This document shows, piece by piece, positions 10,910 through 22,123 of a stretch of DNA of 36,061 nt (the first letter of the stretch is position 1; each line of letters opens with the position of its first letter). A program made the translations under genes and the position numbers. Source of the stretch: Chara braunii (lineage: Eukaryota > Streptophyta > Charophyceae > Charales > Characeae); assembly GCA_003427395.1 (NCBI GenBank), contig BFEA01000079.1, positions 420,131 through 456,191 on the forward strand. The letters are read 5' to 3'. The notes under the pieces were generated by a model, which worked only from the letters and a program-made list of their open reading frames with translations, was not told the DNA's origin and ran no database searches.

Positions 10910-11160
10910 GAAACCTATGCATTGCCCACGGTCGTGGCTGCGAGCGAACTTGGCGGGCGGCCACGTTTATGGCCGTGGCCGCGGAAGACGGCCCCGAAGT
11001 CGCGACCACATTTTTTACGCATTTTCCTCCGTGGAATAAAACGTAAAAAAAGGCTGTAGGGTTTTTTGAACCCTATAACCCCAATTTTGTTTTTCTTCAA
11101 ATTGCATATTTTTTTGTGTTAGAAAAAAATAAAAACTAAAAACTACGAAAAAAAAACAAA

Positions 11161-11310
11161 GATTTTTTTTTTTTTTTTTTTTTTGGTTGTGTGTGTGTGT
11201 GTGTGTACCTGACCGGGGGGGGAAGGGGGGGGCTCCCACCAATCAATCAATCAAGCAATCAAGCAATCAATCAATCGAAGGAGAAAAAAAAGTGTGCAAG
11301 TGTGTGTGTA

Positions 11311-11384
<74 letters not shown>

Positions 11385-11433
11385 TGCGTGTGTTTGTGTG
11401 TATTTGGGTGTGTGTCGTAGAGTAGTTGTTTTT
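11161..11433. repeat. Poly-T, (TG)n, poly-G, (AATC)n and (TG)n tracts before a gap
   Basis: A T-run (11165-11184) is followed by GT, G-runs, AATCAATC/AAGC units (about 11241-11276) and a second long TG tract. The stretch ends in TATTTGGGTGTGTGTCGTAG, identical to 427-446 near the left edge of the window. Confidence 0.92.
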
Positions 11434-12046
11434 NNNNNNNNNNNNNNNNNNNNNNNNNNNNNNNNNNNNNNNNNNNNNNNNNNNNNNNNNNNNNNNNNNN
11501 NNNNNNNNNNNNNNNNNNNNNNNNNNNNNNNNNNNNNNNNNNNNNNNNNNNNNNNNNNNNNNNNNNNNNNNNNNNNNNNNNNNNNNNNNNNNNNNNNNNN
11601 NNNNNNNNNNNNNNNNNNNNNNNNNNNNNNNNNNNNNNNNNNNNNNNNNNNNNNNNNNNNNNNNNNNNNNNNNNNNNNNNNNNNNNNNNNNNNNNNNNNN
11701 NNNNNNNNNNNNNNNNNNNNNNNNNNNNNNNNNNNNNNNNNNNNNNNNNNNNNNNNNNNNNNNNNNNNNNNNNNNNNNNNNNNNNNNNNNNNNNNNNNNN
11801 NNNNNNNNNNNNNNNNNNNNNNNNNNNNNNNNNNNNNNNNNNNNNNNNNNNNNNNNNNNNNNNNNNNNNNNNNNNNNNNNNNNNNNNNNNNNNNNNNNNN
11901 NNNNNNNNNNNNNNNNNNNNNNNNNNNNNNNNNNNNNNNNNNNNNNNNNNNNNNNNNNNNNNNNNNNNNNNNNNNNNNNNNNNNNNNNNNNNNNNNNNNN
12001 NNNNNNNNNNNNNNNNNNNNNNNNNNNNNNNNNNNNNNNNNNNNNN
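11434..12046. other. Assembly gap (613 N)
   Basis: Unknown bases. Both flanks match successive parts of the compound repeat at 427-600, so the gap most likely hides more of that repeat. Frames drawn through it are meaningless. Confidence 0.99.
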
Positions 12047-12297
12047 GGGTGGGGCGTGTGGGTGTGGTGGGTAGGTGGGGCGTGTGTGGATGGGTGGGTG
12101 GGAGGGGCGTAGAGTAGAGTAGACTGTCACAGAGTAGAGTACAGTAGAGTAGAGTGTCGTAGAGTATGGTAGAGTACGTATAGTAGAGTGTCGTGAAGTA
12201 GAGTAGAGTAAAATGTCGTAGAGTAGAGTAGAGTGTCGTAGAGTGTCGTAGAGTGTCGTAGAGTAGAGTGCGTGTGTATATGTGTGTGTGTGTGTAT

Positions 12298-12381
<84 letters not shown>

Positions 12382-12403
12382 GTAGAGTAGTTTTTTTTCA
12401 AAG
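12047..12403. repeat. G-rich, GTAGAG minisatellite and (TG)n compound repeat, copy 2
   Basis: Order: GGGTGGGG (12047-12112), GTAGAGTAGAGT/GTGTCGTAGAG (12113-12270), TG tract (12271-12380), then TCGTAGAGTAG, a T-run and CAAAGTT. The second to fourth parts repeat the order seen at 1-470. Confidence 0.9.
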
Positions 12404-12654
12404 TTGCGGCCCAACCCCCTGCCCTCTACAATTTGGACTTGGATCCATATCGTGCGTCACCACACAAAAAACCTGCACCCCCTAAGAAGTGCCTATTATT
12501 TGTTTTTCCCCCTAATGAATAGTTAAATCACCACTGGCCCTGCTGTTCGAAATTCGGAGGGACCGGTAGCACAAGTTCATGAGGGCTACCGGTAGCACAG
12601 TGGGGAGAGCTGCTAAGCGGAAAAAATATACATGCATCGAATTACCGCCGTGAA
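12404..12654. other. No gene; short direct repeat ACCGGTAGCACA
   Basis: ACCGGTAGCACA occurs twice, about 29 bases apart (near 12562 and 12590). Nothing else is recognised. Confidence 0.5.
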
Positions 12655-13210
12655 TTTTTTCGCAATTGAAATAAAATTTTCTAATTTTTTAAATATTTTT
12701 CTTGGAAAGAGTACTACGAAATCTATATACCCTCCTATTTTCAGATTTCTTGACAATTTCGTTTTGGCGAGAAAAATCGCCGAAATTGGAGTAGTTTTCC
12801 TATTGGCCCGCAAATGGTAAAGTGGCAAAAATAGGAAGTGAGACGATTTGACTTGACACTTATTTCATGATCTAAAATATATATTTTTTAATTTTTTAAA
12901 TACTTTTCGTGGAAAGATCATGAACAAATCTATAGGCCCTTAAATTCACAGAGTTGTGGAATCATCCTTCTGAGCGCAAAAAATTGTGGAAGTTGGGGTA
13001 CTTTTCCCATTGGCCAACACCTTCCAGAATGGCAAAAATAAAAACTGCAACGAAACGACGCGGCATTTTTTTCATGATGTATTTGTTTTTTTTTTCATTT
13101 TTTTGATATTTTTTCCGGAAAGATCACAACCTAATCTACACGATCTCAATATTTCATATTTTTTCTTTTATTCTTTGGAGCATAAACAATCGCCAAAATT
13201 GACACTTGAA
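12655..13210. repeat. Three diverged tandem copies, period about 206 bp
   Basis: Each copy has an AT-rich stretch leading to GGAAAGA (12704, 12911, 13117), then AAATCTATA or TAATCTACA. Later come AATCGCCGAAATTGG-like words and, in two copies, TTTTCC(T/C)ATTGGCC. AT-rich and non-coding. Confidence 0.8.
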
Positions 13211-13438
13211 AATTGCGGGACTAGACCCGCCTGCCACGCTGTGCAATGTTAGGGTTTGGACACACATGCACATCTTGACCTGCCAGCTGCCTGATGCCGG
13301 ATACACTCTATAAAAAAACAGTCCCCAAAACCACACAGTGACCCAGCTCACCTGAGTGCTTATGAAAGCAGCCAGTTGTGTGCGTCAAATCTGTGCGTGG
13401 GTTCAACCATTAGCAGCGAACTTCATAATATTAATATT
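13211..13438. other. No gene recognised
   Basis: Short unique stretch between tandem repeats, with no motif seen. Confidence 0.4.
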
Positions 13439-13622
13439 TATGTGTGTGTGTGTGTGGGTGCGTGAGTGTGTCTGTGTGTGTGTGGGTATGCGGGTAGGTG
13501 CGTGAGTGCGTGCGTGGTTGTGTGTGTGTGGGTGGGTGTGTGCGGGCGTGCGTGTGGGTGGGCGGGTGGGTAGGTGTGTGCGGTTGTGCGGGTGGGTGGT
13601 TTGGGGTGTAGGGGCGAGGGGG
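13439..13622. repeat. Degenerate GTGCGTGGGTGG repeat
   Basis: GT-rich sequence with GTGCG and GGGTGGG words. The Cys/Gly/Val and His/Thr/Pro frames on the two strands follow from the composition. Confidence 0.85.
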
Positions 13623-13689
13623 GCGCATTCCCTTTTTTTCCCAGTCAAAAAGGGGAAAAAAAACTTGAAAACGGCAAGCGACCACAAAC

Positions 13690-13935
13690 GAAACAACAGA
13701 TGCGCGGCCGGAAACGACGGGCGGGCAGGAAAAGGAAAACGTAAAAAAAAAAGATTTGAAAAACGAAACCGAAAACAAAACGAAAAAGAAAAAAATTGAA
13801 AAATAAAACCAAAAACGAAAAAGCCGAACCCGAAACGACAGATATGCGGCCAGAAACGACGGACAGGCGGGAAAAGCAAAAGAAGAACGACGGTGAAAAC
13901 CAAAAAGAAAAAAAATGAAAAACGAAACCGAAAAT
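13690..13935. repeat. Two-copy 144-bp tandem repeat, A-rich
   Basis: ACAACAGATGCGCGGCCGGA at about 13693 and ACGACAGATATGCGGCCAGA at about 13837 start two similar units. Each holds AAACGACGG and CGGGAAAAG or CAGGAAAAG, then long AAAACGAAACC / AAAAAGAAAAAAA stretches. The reverse-strand Phe/Ser-rich frames are artefacts. Confidence 0.8.
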
Positions 13936-14438
13936 GAACAAACAAAACATTTCAAAGACGCTTATTCAACGGGGTTCACGTCAAGATGTTCCCTTACATC
14001 TATATCCGCGGCTGCTCGACCCCGTAGGCACGACCTCTCGTTTCATGGTGGCGCACTGTGAACATTTCGGTACACACGCCCCTCTGCACACTCCCCCGCC
14101 CTGGATTGCGTTCATGCATCGGCCCTTGTCAAAACTTCAACTCCGAATCCGACGCGCAGCGGTCTACCGACCTCCCCCCACGGCCAATGCTCCTTAAGGG
14201 ATAACTAGCTAAGCGCCCGCGGTGCGGACGGTGCGGGAAATGCCCGCAAAAATAAGAAATGTTGTAGGGAACCTAACACAAACCACTCACATAAACTGAA
14301 ACTGACTTAATTTTTTTTTTTGGAATCACAGGGTAATAAAGAATAGCCCAAAACTGGCTACGAAGTCTGAGTTTAACTGATGAAAAAAAAAAGTGACAAA
14401 TTGAAACATCAATTTAAATCATAAAAAAAGATGTAGGA
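13936..14438. other. No gene recognised
   Basis: A short frame (13934-14197, +) has no motif. The rest is A/T-rich with short homopolymers. Confidence 0.4.
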
Positions 14439-14556
14439 GGAAGGCCGAGGAGAGACAGAGACAGACAAAGAGAGATAGAAAAAAAAGAAAAGATAGAGAC
14501 ATAGAGAGAAAGAGAGAGGGGGAGAGAGAGAGAGAGGGGGGGAGAGAGCGCGCGCG

Positions 14557-14616
<60 letters not shown>
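14439..14616. repeat. GA-rich repeat with an embedded (CG)12 tract
   Basis: Imperfect AGAGAC/AGAGAG units enclose a pure alternating CG run at 14549-14572, then pure GA to 14616. Alternating CG of this length can adopt Z-DNA. Such a tract is uncommon in methylated genomes, where CpG decays. Confidence 0.92.
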
Positions 14617-14617
<1 letters not shown>

Positions 14618-14804
14618 AACAAAAGAGCAAAGAATAAAAAAACACCAACACCATTATACAAAGAGAATACGTTTAATATGAGGATTTATCGTTCCATTAA
14701 AGTTAGCAAGTGCTCGCAATATGATCAAGGCACAATTATTGCGTAATGGAATCCACCTTGACGTAAAAAAACGCAATAATATCAAATCAATTTTTTTTTA
14801 TTTA

Positions 14805-14808
14805 TTTT

Positions 14809-14860
<52 letters not shown>

Positions 14861-14868
14861 CCCNTTTT

Positions 14869-14920
<52 letters not shown>

Positions 14921-14923
14921 CCC
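14805..14923. repeat. 59-bp block duplicated exactly on both sides of a single N
   Basis: T-run, (TC)n and C-run at 14805-14863 are repeated base for base at 14865-14923, with N at 14864. Identical microsatellite lengths on both sides suggest the same locus joined to itself during scaffolding. Confidence 0.85.
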
Positions 14924-15081
14924 GCCCCCCCCATTTATTTCTCTCTCTCTTCCTATCTCTTTTGTAAGGGCAATTACTTAATCAAAACCGAAACTGACCA
15001 TAAAAAAAATTGCCATTAAGGCAACGCCTGGACGACCGCCCAATCAACATCTCTCACTTCCTATCTCTCTTATAAGACCAA

Positions 15082-17294
15082 TTAACTTCCTTCACTGGAA
15101 TGATACTCTTGCAGCACCTCACGAATAGAAACTTGTTGCAACATTTTCCGACGATACTCCTCAAAAGTTCTGAATCGACCCTGTCTTTGCCGATTGTAAT
15201 CGAAATGAATTGCAGCATCCACACATCTCCAAGTGTTCATGCTCGTATTCAATTCTGCTGCTGCTTCCACAATATCTTACACCCTGTGAGAACTGTCAAG
15301 ATAGGACAGATGTGCAAGTGTCGTTTTGGGACCAATAGATTCAAGAGAGTCATAGACGGGAATGTTAAAATTAGAAGAACTTGGTTGTTCTAAGGGTCCT
15401 GTCTGGACATGAAGATGGTCTGTTGATGGCGTAATAGCGGGCACAACACAACTGACAGGAGACGGAGTAGTTGTAACGTCCGGCAAAGCAGAAACAACAA
15501 CAGAAGCAGTGACAATCGGTATTGACATATTGGATGGTGGAGCATAATCCGCAAGACGTTGAAAATTTGGAGGAGATGCTGCTTGAAGGGGGAGTCTACG
15601 GACCGGAGCGCAATGAGAAGTGGAAGAAGCAACCACGGAAGGAATCCTTTTGAGAAGCTGCTGTATCCGTACATATTTGTGAAAAGGTTGGGGAAAGGGT
15701 CCTTCTGTCGGACAATGTGGCAAATCAAATGTCATCCCAGTAATCTCCTCATTAGAGACAACAATATACTCATCGCTCAAAACCGAATTCAACATGGAAG
15801 AAACCTCCAAATCCGAAACATTCAACGGGTTTCAACAGAAAAATTTCTACGAGTAATGAAAGTTGGAAAAACATTTCATAAAAAAAAAATCCTTCATATT
15901 TATAAATTCTCATTCCAATGTTCGTCCAATTCTAAAATTTTCAATTTAATTTGATAAGTTCCCGTCCACATATGAGTTTTCCCTTCCAACTACATCTATT
16001 TGTTCAAGATGGAATGAAAGTCTGAACGAGTTTATGAAATGTTTTAATTAAACTTTCATTCTACTATAACAAATATCTTCTAATTTAGATTGCATTAACC
16101 TATTAATGACTTAAAATCCTTACTTCGACTGACAATCCAATTAAAATATTTCATGAACTCATCAAGACTTTCAATCCATCTCTAGAATGCAGTTCAAATA
16201 AGAAGGGATACCCCATTCTAGGAAGGAAAGTTTTCAAGTAAGACGAAAAATTTTAAAATTGGAATGACGTTTTTTAAGATGGAATGAAAATTTGAAATTT
16301 AGAATGTAATTTTAATCTTGAATGATTATTTAATTCTAGGAAATTTTTCTGTTGTTGAAGAAAGAGTCTCTGGGGATTTTCGTTTGAACTGCATATCAGT
16401 GAGTTTGTTTCTTTTCCACTCGAGGAAGTTTTTCCATATTCGTCCATCTTTTACGACTGTGGCACTTCTAACAAACATTTCAAAAAACACCTCAGTCAAG
16501 ACATTTTGTATGCCAACCTTCTTCGCATCCTCGAACCATTTCCCAAGGTAAGCGCGCGGATTCAAAGCACGGATTGCGGGTTCATCCTTATTGTCGGACA
16601 CCACAATAACACCCGCACGATTTTGCGGTTGCGATGTGGCACTGACACAAACATCTGTTTCGCGTCAACTGCGTTGAGATTGCGAACACGAATCACGAAC
16701 ACGTGCACGTCTAGCGAGGGGTGCACAAAAATCAAGAGATGCAAGTGTCTCGGCAGGAAGCTCATTTAGCGCTCTTAAAATATGAGTTCCCGTTTCACCA
16801 CCGACCGGTTGCCGTTCCACTCGATTATTACCGAGCGTAGGTTCAGACACTCCTGGCGAATCCAAAACATTAGTTTTCGCACGACGGCTCCTTTTTCTCA
16901 TGAATGTAGATTCAACCAAGTCTCCTTTCGAATCACATGTAATGTTATCATCCTCGAGATCGGGAAATGTAAGGTTAATAGGCCTACCCGACTGACTTCT
17001 AAGTGAACCATCCCCATCAACACGACAATTGTTACCATCCCCGTCCACAACCATTTTCTCAGCATGATCAAGGATATTCTCCTGGGAACGTTCACGTTCA
17101 ACCTCACGCAGAAAAGGATGATCATCCTGAGGATGTTCGCTTCCAAGATTCACCGACCTCTCATCATTTCCACTTTTCTTCGACCTCTCCGAATATTCAG
17201 CTCCAACTTTCGACGTAATATTCGTATCATACTGAGTGGTATTGCTGGTTCCCATTGCTTTCCTTTTTGCACGAGTGTCGTACTTATGCGACAT
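15082..17294 (-). pseudogene. Broken gene of unknown function downstream of the Helitron helicase
   Basis: An ATG at 17294 (MSHKYDTRAKRKA), just after a splice-acceptor-like TTCTTTGCAG, opens a frame that can be followed to a final stop at 15082. Breaks are a TGA at 16665-16667, a TAA at 15277-15279 and a MITE (15833-16354). Removing the MITE and one 2-bp target copy keeps the frame, giving roughly 560 codons. The first part is charged and polar. A middle segment (LGKWFEDAKK, RIWKNFLEWKRNKL) looks folded, a Ser/Pro/Val-rich stretch follows, and the end is WRCVDAAIHFDYN and FRTFEEYRRKML. I do not recognise the family. It shares strand with the Helitron helicase and starts about 80 bp after it, so it may be an accessory or captured gene of that element. 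Confidence 0.7.
15833..16354. mobile_element. 522-bp palindromic MITE, copy 1, TT target duplication
   Basis: Ends are CAACAGAAAAATTTC and its inverted copy GAAATTTTTCTGTTG, flanked by TT on both sides (15831-15832, 16355-16356). Internally AGATGGAATGAAAGTCTGAA is mirrored by a later GACTTTCAATCCATCT, so much of the element folds back on itself. A second copy in reverse orientation lies at 23942-24449. No transposase is present. A 2-bp duplication is unusual and the superfamily is not assigned. Confidence 0.9.
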
Positions 17295-17373
17295 TCGGGA
17301 GTCGCCTGCAAAGAAAGAATATGACCGATTTATTTGGAATGCCAAGGGTCGATGAAAAAAAAAAAAGAATGAC

Positions 17374-20300
17374 TCATCCCAAAAGTTCATGATATACAAT
17401 ATTCTTCGTAAAAATATTCTTATCAGGCAATATAACACGGATGTTGTTGGGATGCCCAACACGCGACAAAGCAACGTACAGTTGGCCATGCGAAAAAACC
17501 GGTTTGCGTAGCCAAACACCAGCACGTGACACCGTTTGTCCTTTCGACTTGTCAATCGTTACAGCAAAAGCAAGACAGACTGAAAATTGCCTCCTAAACC
17601 ATTTGAACCCAGTAGTCTCACCATTACTTGTCAGATCAATCTTGGGGATTACTGTTGTTTTACCCGTGTGCATTATTGTCACTTTCAACAACTCATCATT
17701 AATGATCTTTTTGAGAATCAGCCTTGTGTCATTGCAAAGTCCTTGCTTCGGTGACAAATTTCGCAAAAGCATCACAGGTGCACCAATTTTTAAGCGCAGC
17801 TTGTGAGGTGGAAGCCCAGATTCATCGAGAGAGTTTAAGAACTCCCGCTCAATACGAAGCCTGGTATCATCTGAAACAAGATAATCAACACTGAAAAGTT
17901 CACGCACCTCCCCAGGGAAGTCGTCAAGAACACGGTTGTTAACAGAACCAGCATCGTCATTAGTAGGGCATAGAATGAATCGAGGCAAGAAATACTTGGC
18001 ATCGCCCACATGGTTGGACACATCATCAAACGTTCATGAAATCAATTCATCAATTGGTTTATCCGTACAAATTTCACGTGGCAATCTGACCGCAGCAGGT
18101 TCATTGGGAACAACGCGAGGATGATCACCATTCCCAATACGCATCAAGAAGTGGTCATACATTCGTGCCATTTCGTCATCCCCTAAGCTTAAGACTCGCA
18201 TATTTTCAGTCAGTTGATGAATCTCAAAATTTTTTCACAAAGGAGACATTTTCATGGACGCATCAATATGTTGCGCTCGCGATCCATATTTCACAACGGG
18301 TAAAACCTGTCTAAAATCTCCAGCGAGAAGTAGAACTTTCCCACCAAACGGCTCGTCATTGTTACAGAGGTCCCAAAGCGTAATGTGAAGAGTTTCCAAG
18401 TGAAACTTGTTACTCATCGGAGTCTCGTCCCAAACAATCAAAATCGGCACAACGGATAAGTTCCGCAAGATCACTTTGTTTCGCAATCAAGAAGGGACGC
18501 GTGTTATCAGGTTTCAAAGGTGCCCGAAATCGGAAGTGAAACGTTCGACCCCCCGTTAAAAGAGTCGCCGCTATGCTGCTGGACGCGACGACCAGTGCAA
18601 TGGCAGAACGGGACCTGATGCCCGCCAAAATCATTTCAATGCAAAAAGTCTTTCCTGTTTCAGTCGGTGCATCGACAAAAGCACTCAACGGTCTTTTCTC
18701 TTGCACAGCCCGAACGACTTTTTCCACCAACGCTCGTTGAAGTGGACGAAGACGTCGAAAATTAGAATCATATTTGCGTTGCATTTGAATCGGGTCATAC
18801 GATAACTCGTCGTTTAGAATCGAGGATACAGTTTCGTTCTCATAATGTCTGGTTATGTTTTCAGCAATTGTTACCCCGTCAAGTGTTGGATAATGAAGGC
18901 AGAATTGACCAATGTTTTTTCCAGACTCTTGTAAAATACAGTCAAGATGGAATAACACTAAGGATTGCAAAATGTTCGAGGGAACAATTTCGTTGCCCGC
19001 ACGATGTTGAAAATCATCACACATCTTCTTCCAATGTCGTTCAAAGAAATGGACCGGATTGTTCACAGGACCAAACGCAAGAACCATAGCAAATATTTTA
19101 CAAACTTCTTCAGGCAGGTAATGCGTCGCGGCTGTGTCGATGCATTGATCGTATGCATCGTCTGTTTGCAAAAGGCCTAATCGAACACACACGGATCTGA
19201 AAGAATCGTATTCAACTCCGTCCACCGTACGAATTTCGGCAAAAGAGCGCACCCCACGAGAATGTTCATGGTTTAACAACACGCGCAAATAGAATCGTTC
19301 CCCTTCAGTGATCCTCACGTGATGCAACCGAGATATCTTTTCGAAGGGATCACCGTGAATATCACACTCTCTTCTGTTCCACTTCTTATGTTTGTTATCC
19401 CAAACATGAGTATTAATGATTTCTACGTAAAGAGGAAGCTCCTCTTTAGAAACACTTTCATTCAAAGAGTTGTGTTTCATCCATGTGTCAATTTCGTTTT
19501 CGGGGGTTCATGCGAAACAACCTCATGCTAAGTGCCAGATTCGAATTGCACTTTTTGCATGTTTTCGAGATGCACGGACAATCTTTCCACCGCGGGCCAT
19601 TGTTCCGCAACGTCAAACTCAAATAGACGCCAGCATGCTTCGCATGCACCTACAACACTCATATCTTGATACAATTTAACTTCGTCGACGTGTGCATTAT
19701 TATCCTGCTCGCAAACCATAGCACAATCGCACCCTTTGTACACATACTTATACACGTACTTGCACGCCTTGATGTTAGCACAATATTCAACATTCAAGTG
19801 GCAATTAAACCTCATTAGCAAGTACGGGTTATACGGGACCACACGTCGATTGTCGTTAACGACACCATTTTGAACAATCGTAAAACCACCGTCACTTGGT
19901 TTCCTTCTCCTATACGAAGGGTACGTTTGCTCGTCTTTAAATATTGTTGTGGAAATGAAGTCTTTCGTAAACCCTTTTGTGCATTCTCCGTCCTCCGTAC
20001 ACGAAGCGTCGCGTTTCTCCGAACCACAAATCCCGTGCAACATGAACTTGGCTACCCTTTCTCTCAATTCCCCTTCCGGAGGAATCTCGGCACACACCAC
20101 ATTGTCGACAGCATCCGCATCCCGAATTTTATCATCCGGATGCAAGATAATCAATATATGTGCGTATGGTAGACCCTTTTTTTGAAACTCCACCACATAC
20201 AACATTCCACTCACCCTACCAAAGATCCATTTGTTTTTTATCTCATCAATCAGTTGTGCAAGATAACCCTTGAACACTCGTGCGATAAGATCCGGCCTGT

Positions 20301-20600
20301 CGTTAGGACATTGACCTGGCAACAAGGCTTGTTTGATCTCCGACCAATTTGTGTTGCACGTCATAGTGATGAAAAGATTCGGTTTTCCGAATTGTCTCAC
20401 AATTGCCATGCTGTCGTGATATCTTTCACTCATATATGGAGGCCCCCCAATGAACGTTGATGGCAAAACCACTTTTGTCCCATTACCGTTACCATGTTAA
20501 TTTTGTTGCACAGCGTCGCATAAATCCTGATAATACTCCGAGCGCAATTCTTTTTGGTGGAATCTCACCCATTTTAAGCGGAGGGATTCAACTTTAGCAT
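17374..20600 (-). pseudogene. Helitron Rep/helicase, C-terminal part (Rep core and PIF1 helicase)
   Basis: This is the downstream half of a split Helitron transposase. From 20600 downward: AYAKVESLRLKW, then VLPSTFIGGPPYMSERYHD and the Helitron-like N/Rep domain (19528-20472). There the HUH motif reads LPYAHIL, so its first histidine is tyrosine, and KYVYKYVYKG is the two-tyrosine motif. The PIF1 helicase follows: DAPTETGKTF (Walker A), VWDETPM (Walker B, about 18430), LLAGDFRQVLPV, IGAPVMLLRNL, TIDKSKGQT and GQLYVALSRV. The frame ends at 17374. Damage: TAA at 20497, TAG at 19528, a shift in the G-run at 19502-19506, a shift near 18450, TGA at 18235 (a Trp position in LWKNFE) and TGA at 18034. 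The protein would nick and unwind DNA for rolling-circle transposition, but this copy is dead. Confidence 0.95.
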
Positions 20601-20604
20601 ACGC
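20601..20604. repeat. Target site duplication ACGC, left
   Basis: ACGC directly before TGTCGG at 20605. The same four bases follow CGACA at 29306-29309. Keeping one copy restores the interrupted reading frame. Confidence 0.85.
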
Positions 20605-20641
20605 TGTCGGCGCGAATACCCTTACAAGGGTATCCGCCCTG
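20605..20641 (+). repeat. Left terminal motif of the insertion, with hairpin
   Basis: TGTCG terminus followed by the inverted pair TACCCTT-AC-AAGGGTA at 20617-20632. The same 37-bp motif, about 89% identical, lies at 9958-9994 on the other strand. Confidence 0.75.
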
Positions 20642-21412
20642 TTTTTTGCAAGTGACAGAAAGGTTCGGTTAACCTGGATTTCAAGTGTCCGTGCGAGAAA
20701 TGCGAAGGTCGTCCGCGCGCGGGCAAAGGTCTGCCTTGTCCTGGTAGGAGGTATGTGGGCGCGCAATATTAAGATGCGCGTGTGATTTTTTTGATTGAGT
20801 GGGCGGCCGGGGTAACCAGCCGACCCGTATTAGGCCACAGGATTTGGTTAGGGGATGAAAGCCCGTTTTTGGGTGCCGCGCGCGACCGACGATAGGGTTG
20901 GCGCGCGGGGTAGGCGCACAGAACGGCCGCGGCGCGGGGTGGTAGGCCGACGCGGGCACCTAGGGACCGTGGGTACGAAAGGGGGCTGAGAGAGTGGCCG
21001 AGGCGGCATCTTGGCCCGAGGCGCGTGCGGTACCACCATATATGGGAAACCGCGCCTATTGGTCACAGGCTTGGGCTTAGCCTTATCGGTTACGGCGTTG
21101 GATTGTTTCAACGGAGGTACGGTGATGGAGGCCGGCGGGCGGCGGTGCAGGAGTAATGGAGCAGCAAAAAGGCTGAGGGGTTGAGGGTCCCGCAGGACTA
21201 TTCCCCTTTTGCATTGGGAGTCCAGTCGCGGGCCCGACCCGCATGGCCAACGGAGCGCTGGTAAGCCTAGTGGCCTGAGCTCCGGCGGTCGTCCCTTTTG
21301 TTTTTTTTTGGGCCCGTTTAAATTCCATTGCTATTTTGTTTTCATTTTTGGAGGGCCGGTGCCGGGGCCTAAGGCCGACCGCGAGCCTGAGGGCCTAGCG
21401 CAGCGGGTATAC
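20642..21412. other. GC-rich non-coding part of the insertion
   Basis: No repeat or gene is identified. CGCGCG-rich words are common, and a T-run at about 21299-21310 is the only possible Pol III terminator-like signal seen. Confidence 0.4.
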
Positions 21413-21539
21413 CTATGAATTGTTAGAATACAGACCCGCGATTAGGGCGAGAGGGTGGCTTTCGATAAGCGAGCAGGATAGCTTGGGGTGCTGGGGACTA
21501 CTCAGGCCGCGAAGGGCCGTGGGATGCCACTGCAAGTGG

Positions 21540-21632
21540 GTCCTTCAGGACATCTGTAAAAATAGGGACGATACAGAAAAGATTGGCATGGTTCCTGTGC
21601 AAGGATGAGGCGCGTAAATCGGGAGAAAAGGG
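21540..21632 (+). pseudogene. U6 snRNA-like copy 1 (best preserved)
   Basis: The sequence follows plant-type U6 across its length: 5' stem-loop GTCCTTCAGGAC, then CATCTG, then ACGATACAGAAAAGATTGGC (U6 ACGATACAGAGAAGATTAGC). CTGTGCAAGGATGAGGCGCG (U6 CTGCGCAAGGATGACACGCA) and AAATCGGGAGAAA follow. I judge roughly 80% identity by eye to remembered U6. U6 is the catalytic RNA of the spliceosome. The ACAGAGA box is changed to ACAGAAA, and no upstream element, TATA box or T-run is apparent, so it is more likely a derived copy than a working gene. Confidence 0.85.
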
Positions 21633-21872
21633 GAGCTGGCCGAATATTCGCGGCTGCCGAAGTGATAGAGTGCGCTGGCCACACTTTCCCGAACCCGGCC
21701 TCGAAGGGGGGCCAGATTCGCACATAACATCGTCAGAGGAGATGACAGTGAGGCCGAACAGACTTTAAAGGAGTTGTAGGCGCTGCCCCGATAGGATCCG
21801 TGGAGAGATCCGCCGAGTGTGGGATGGTGTTGGGAAGGCTGGTGTGGCCTCAGTGCCAGAGGGGCGCGTATA

Positions 21873-21927
21873 AAGCAGGGGAAGATTTGCATGGCCGGCT
21901 GCACAAGGGAGATGTGCATAGACCCCG
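21873..21927 (+). pseudogene. U6 snRNA-like copy 2 (central part only)
   Basis: GGGGAAGATTTGCATGGCCG then CTGCACAAGGGAGATGTGCA matches U6 GAAGATTAGCATGGCC and CTGCGCAAGGATGACACGCA with small changes. The 5' half is not recognisable. It sits about 307 bp after the equivalent position in copy 1. Confidence 0.6.
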
Positions 21928-21961
21928 GATGAACCCGGACGCAGGTCCGACCCGGGGTGTA
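21920..21961. other. Two-part perfect hairpin after U6-like copy 2
   Basis: ACCCCGG pairs with CCGGGGT, enclosing CGGAC-GCAG-GTCCG. Both stems are perfect. Confidence 0.6.
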
Positions 21962-22123
21962 CGAAGGAAAAGAGGCCAGGGTAATATGCGCAAAGGGGAG
22001 GCCGACCACTGCCGTGCTCTTTGATCCACGGTGCGAAGAGACTGCGTGGATATCCGGGAGTGGATCCGGACGAGGAGGGGGGCCGGGTGCGAGAATAAGG
22101 GGGGAGGGCTTGCCACGCGCAGG

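Noticed and set aside
14990-15081. Helitron 3' end (hairpin TTGCC-TTAAT-GGCAA)
   Set aside because: A hairpin exists, but no CTRR follows at the expected distance on the minus strand.
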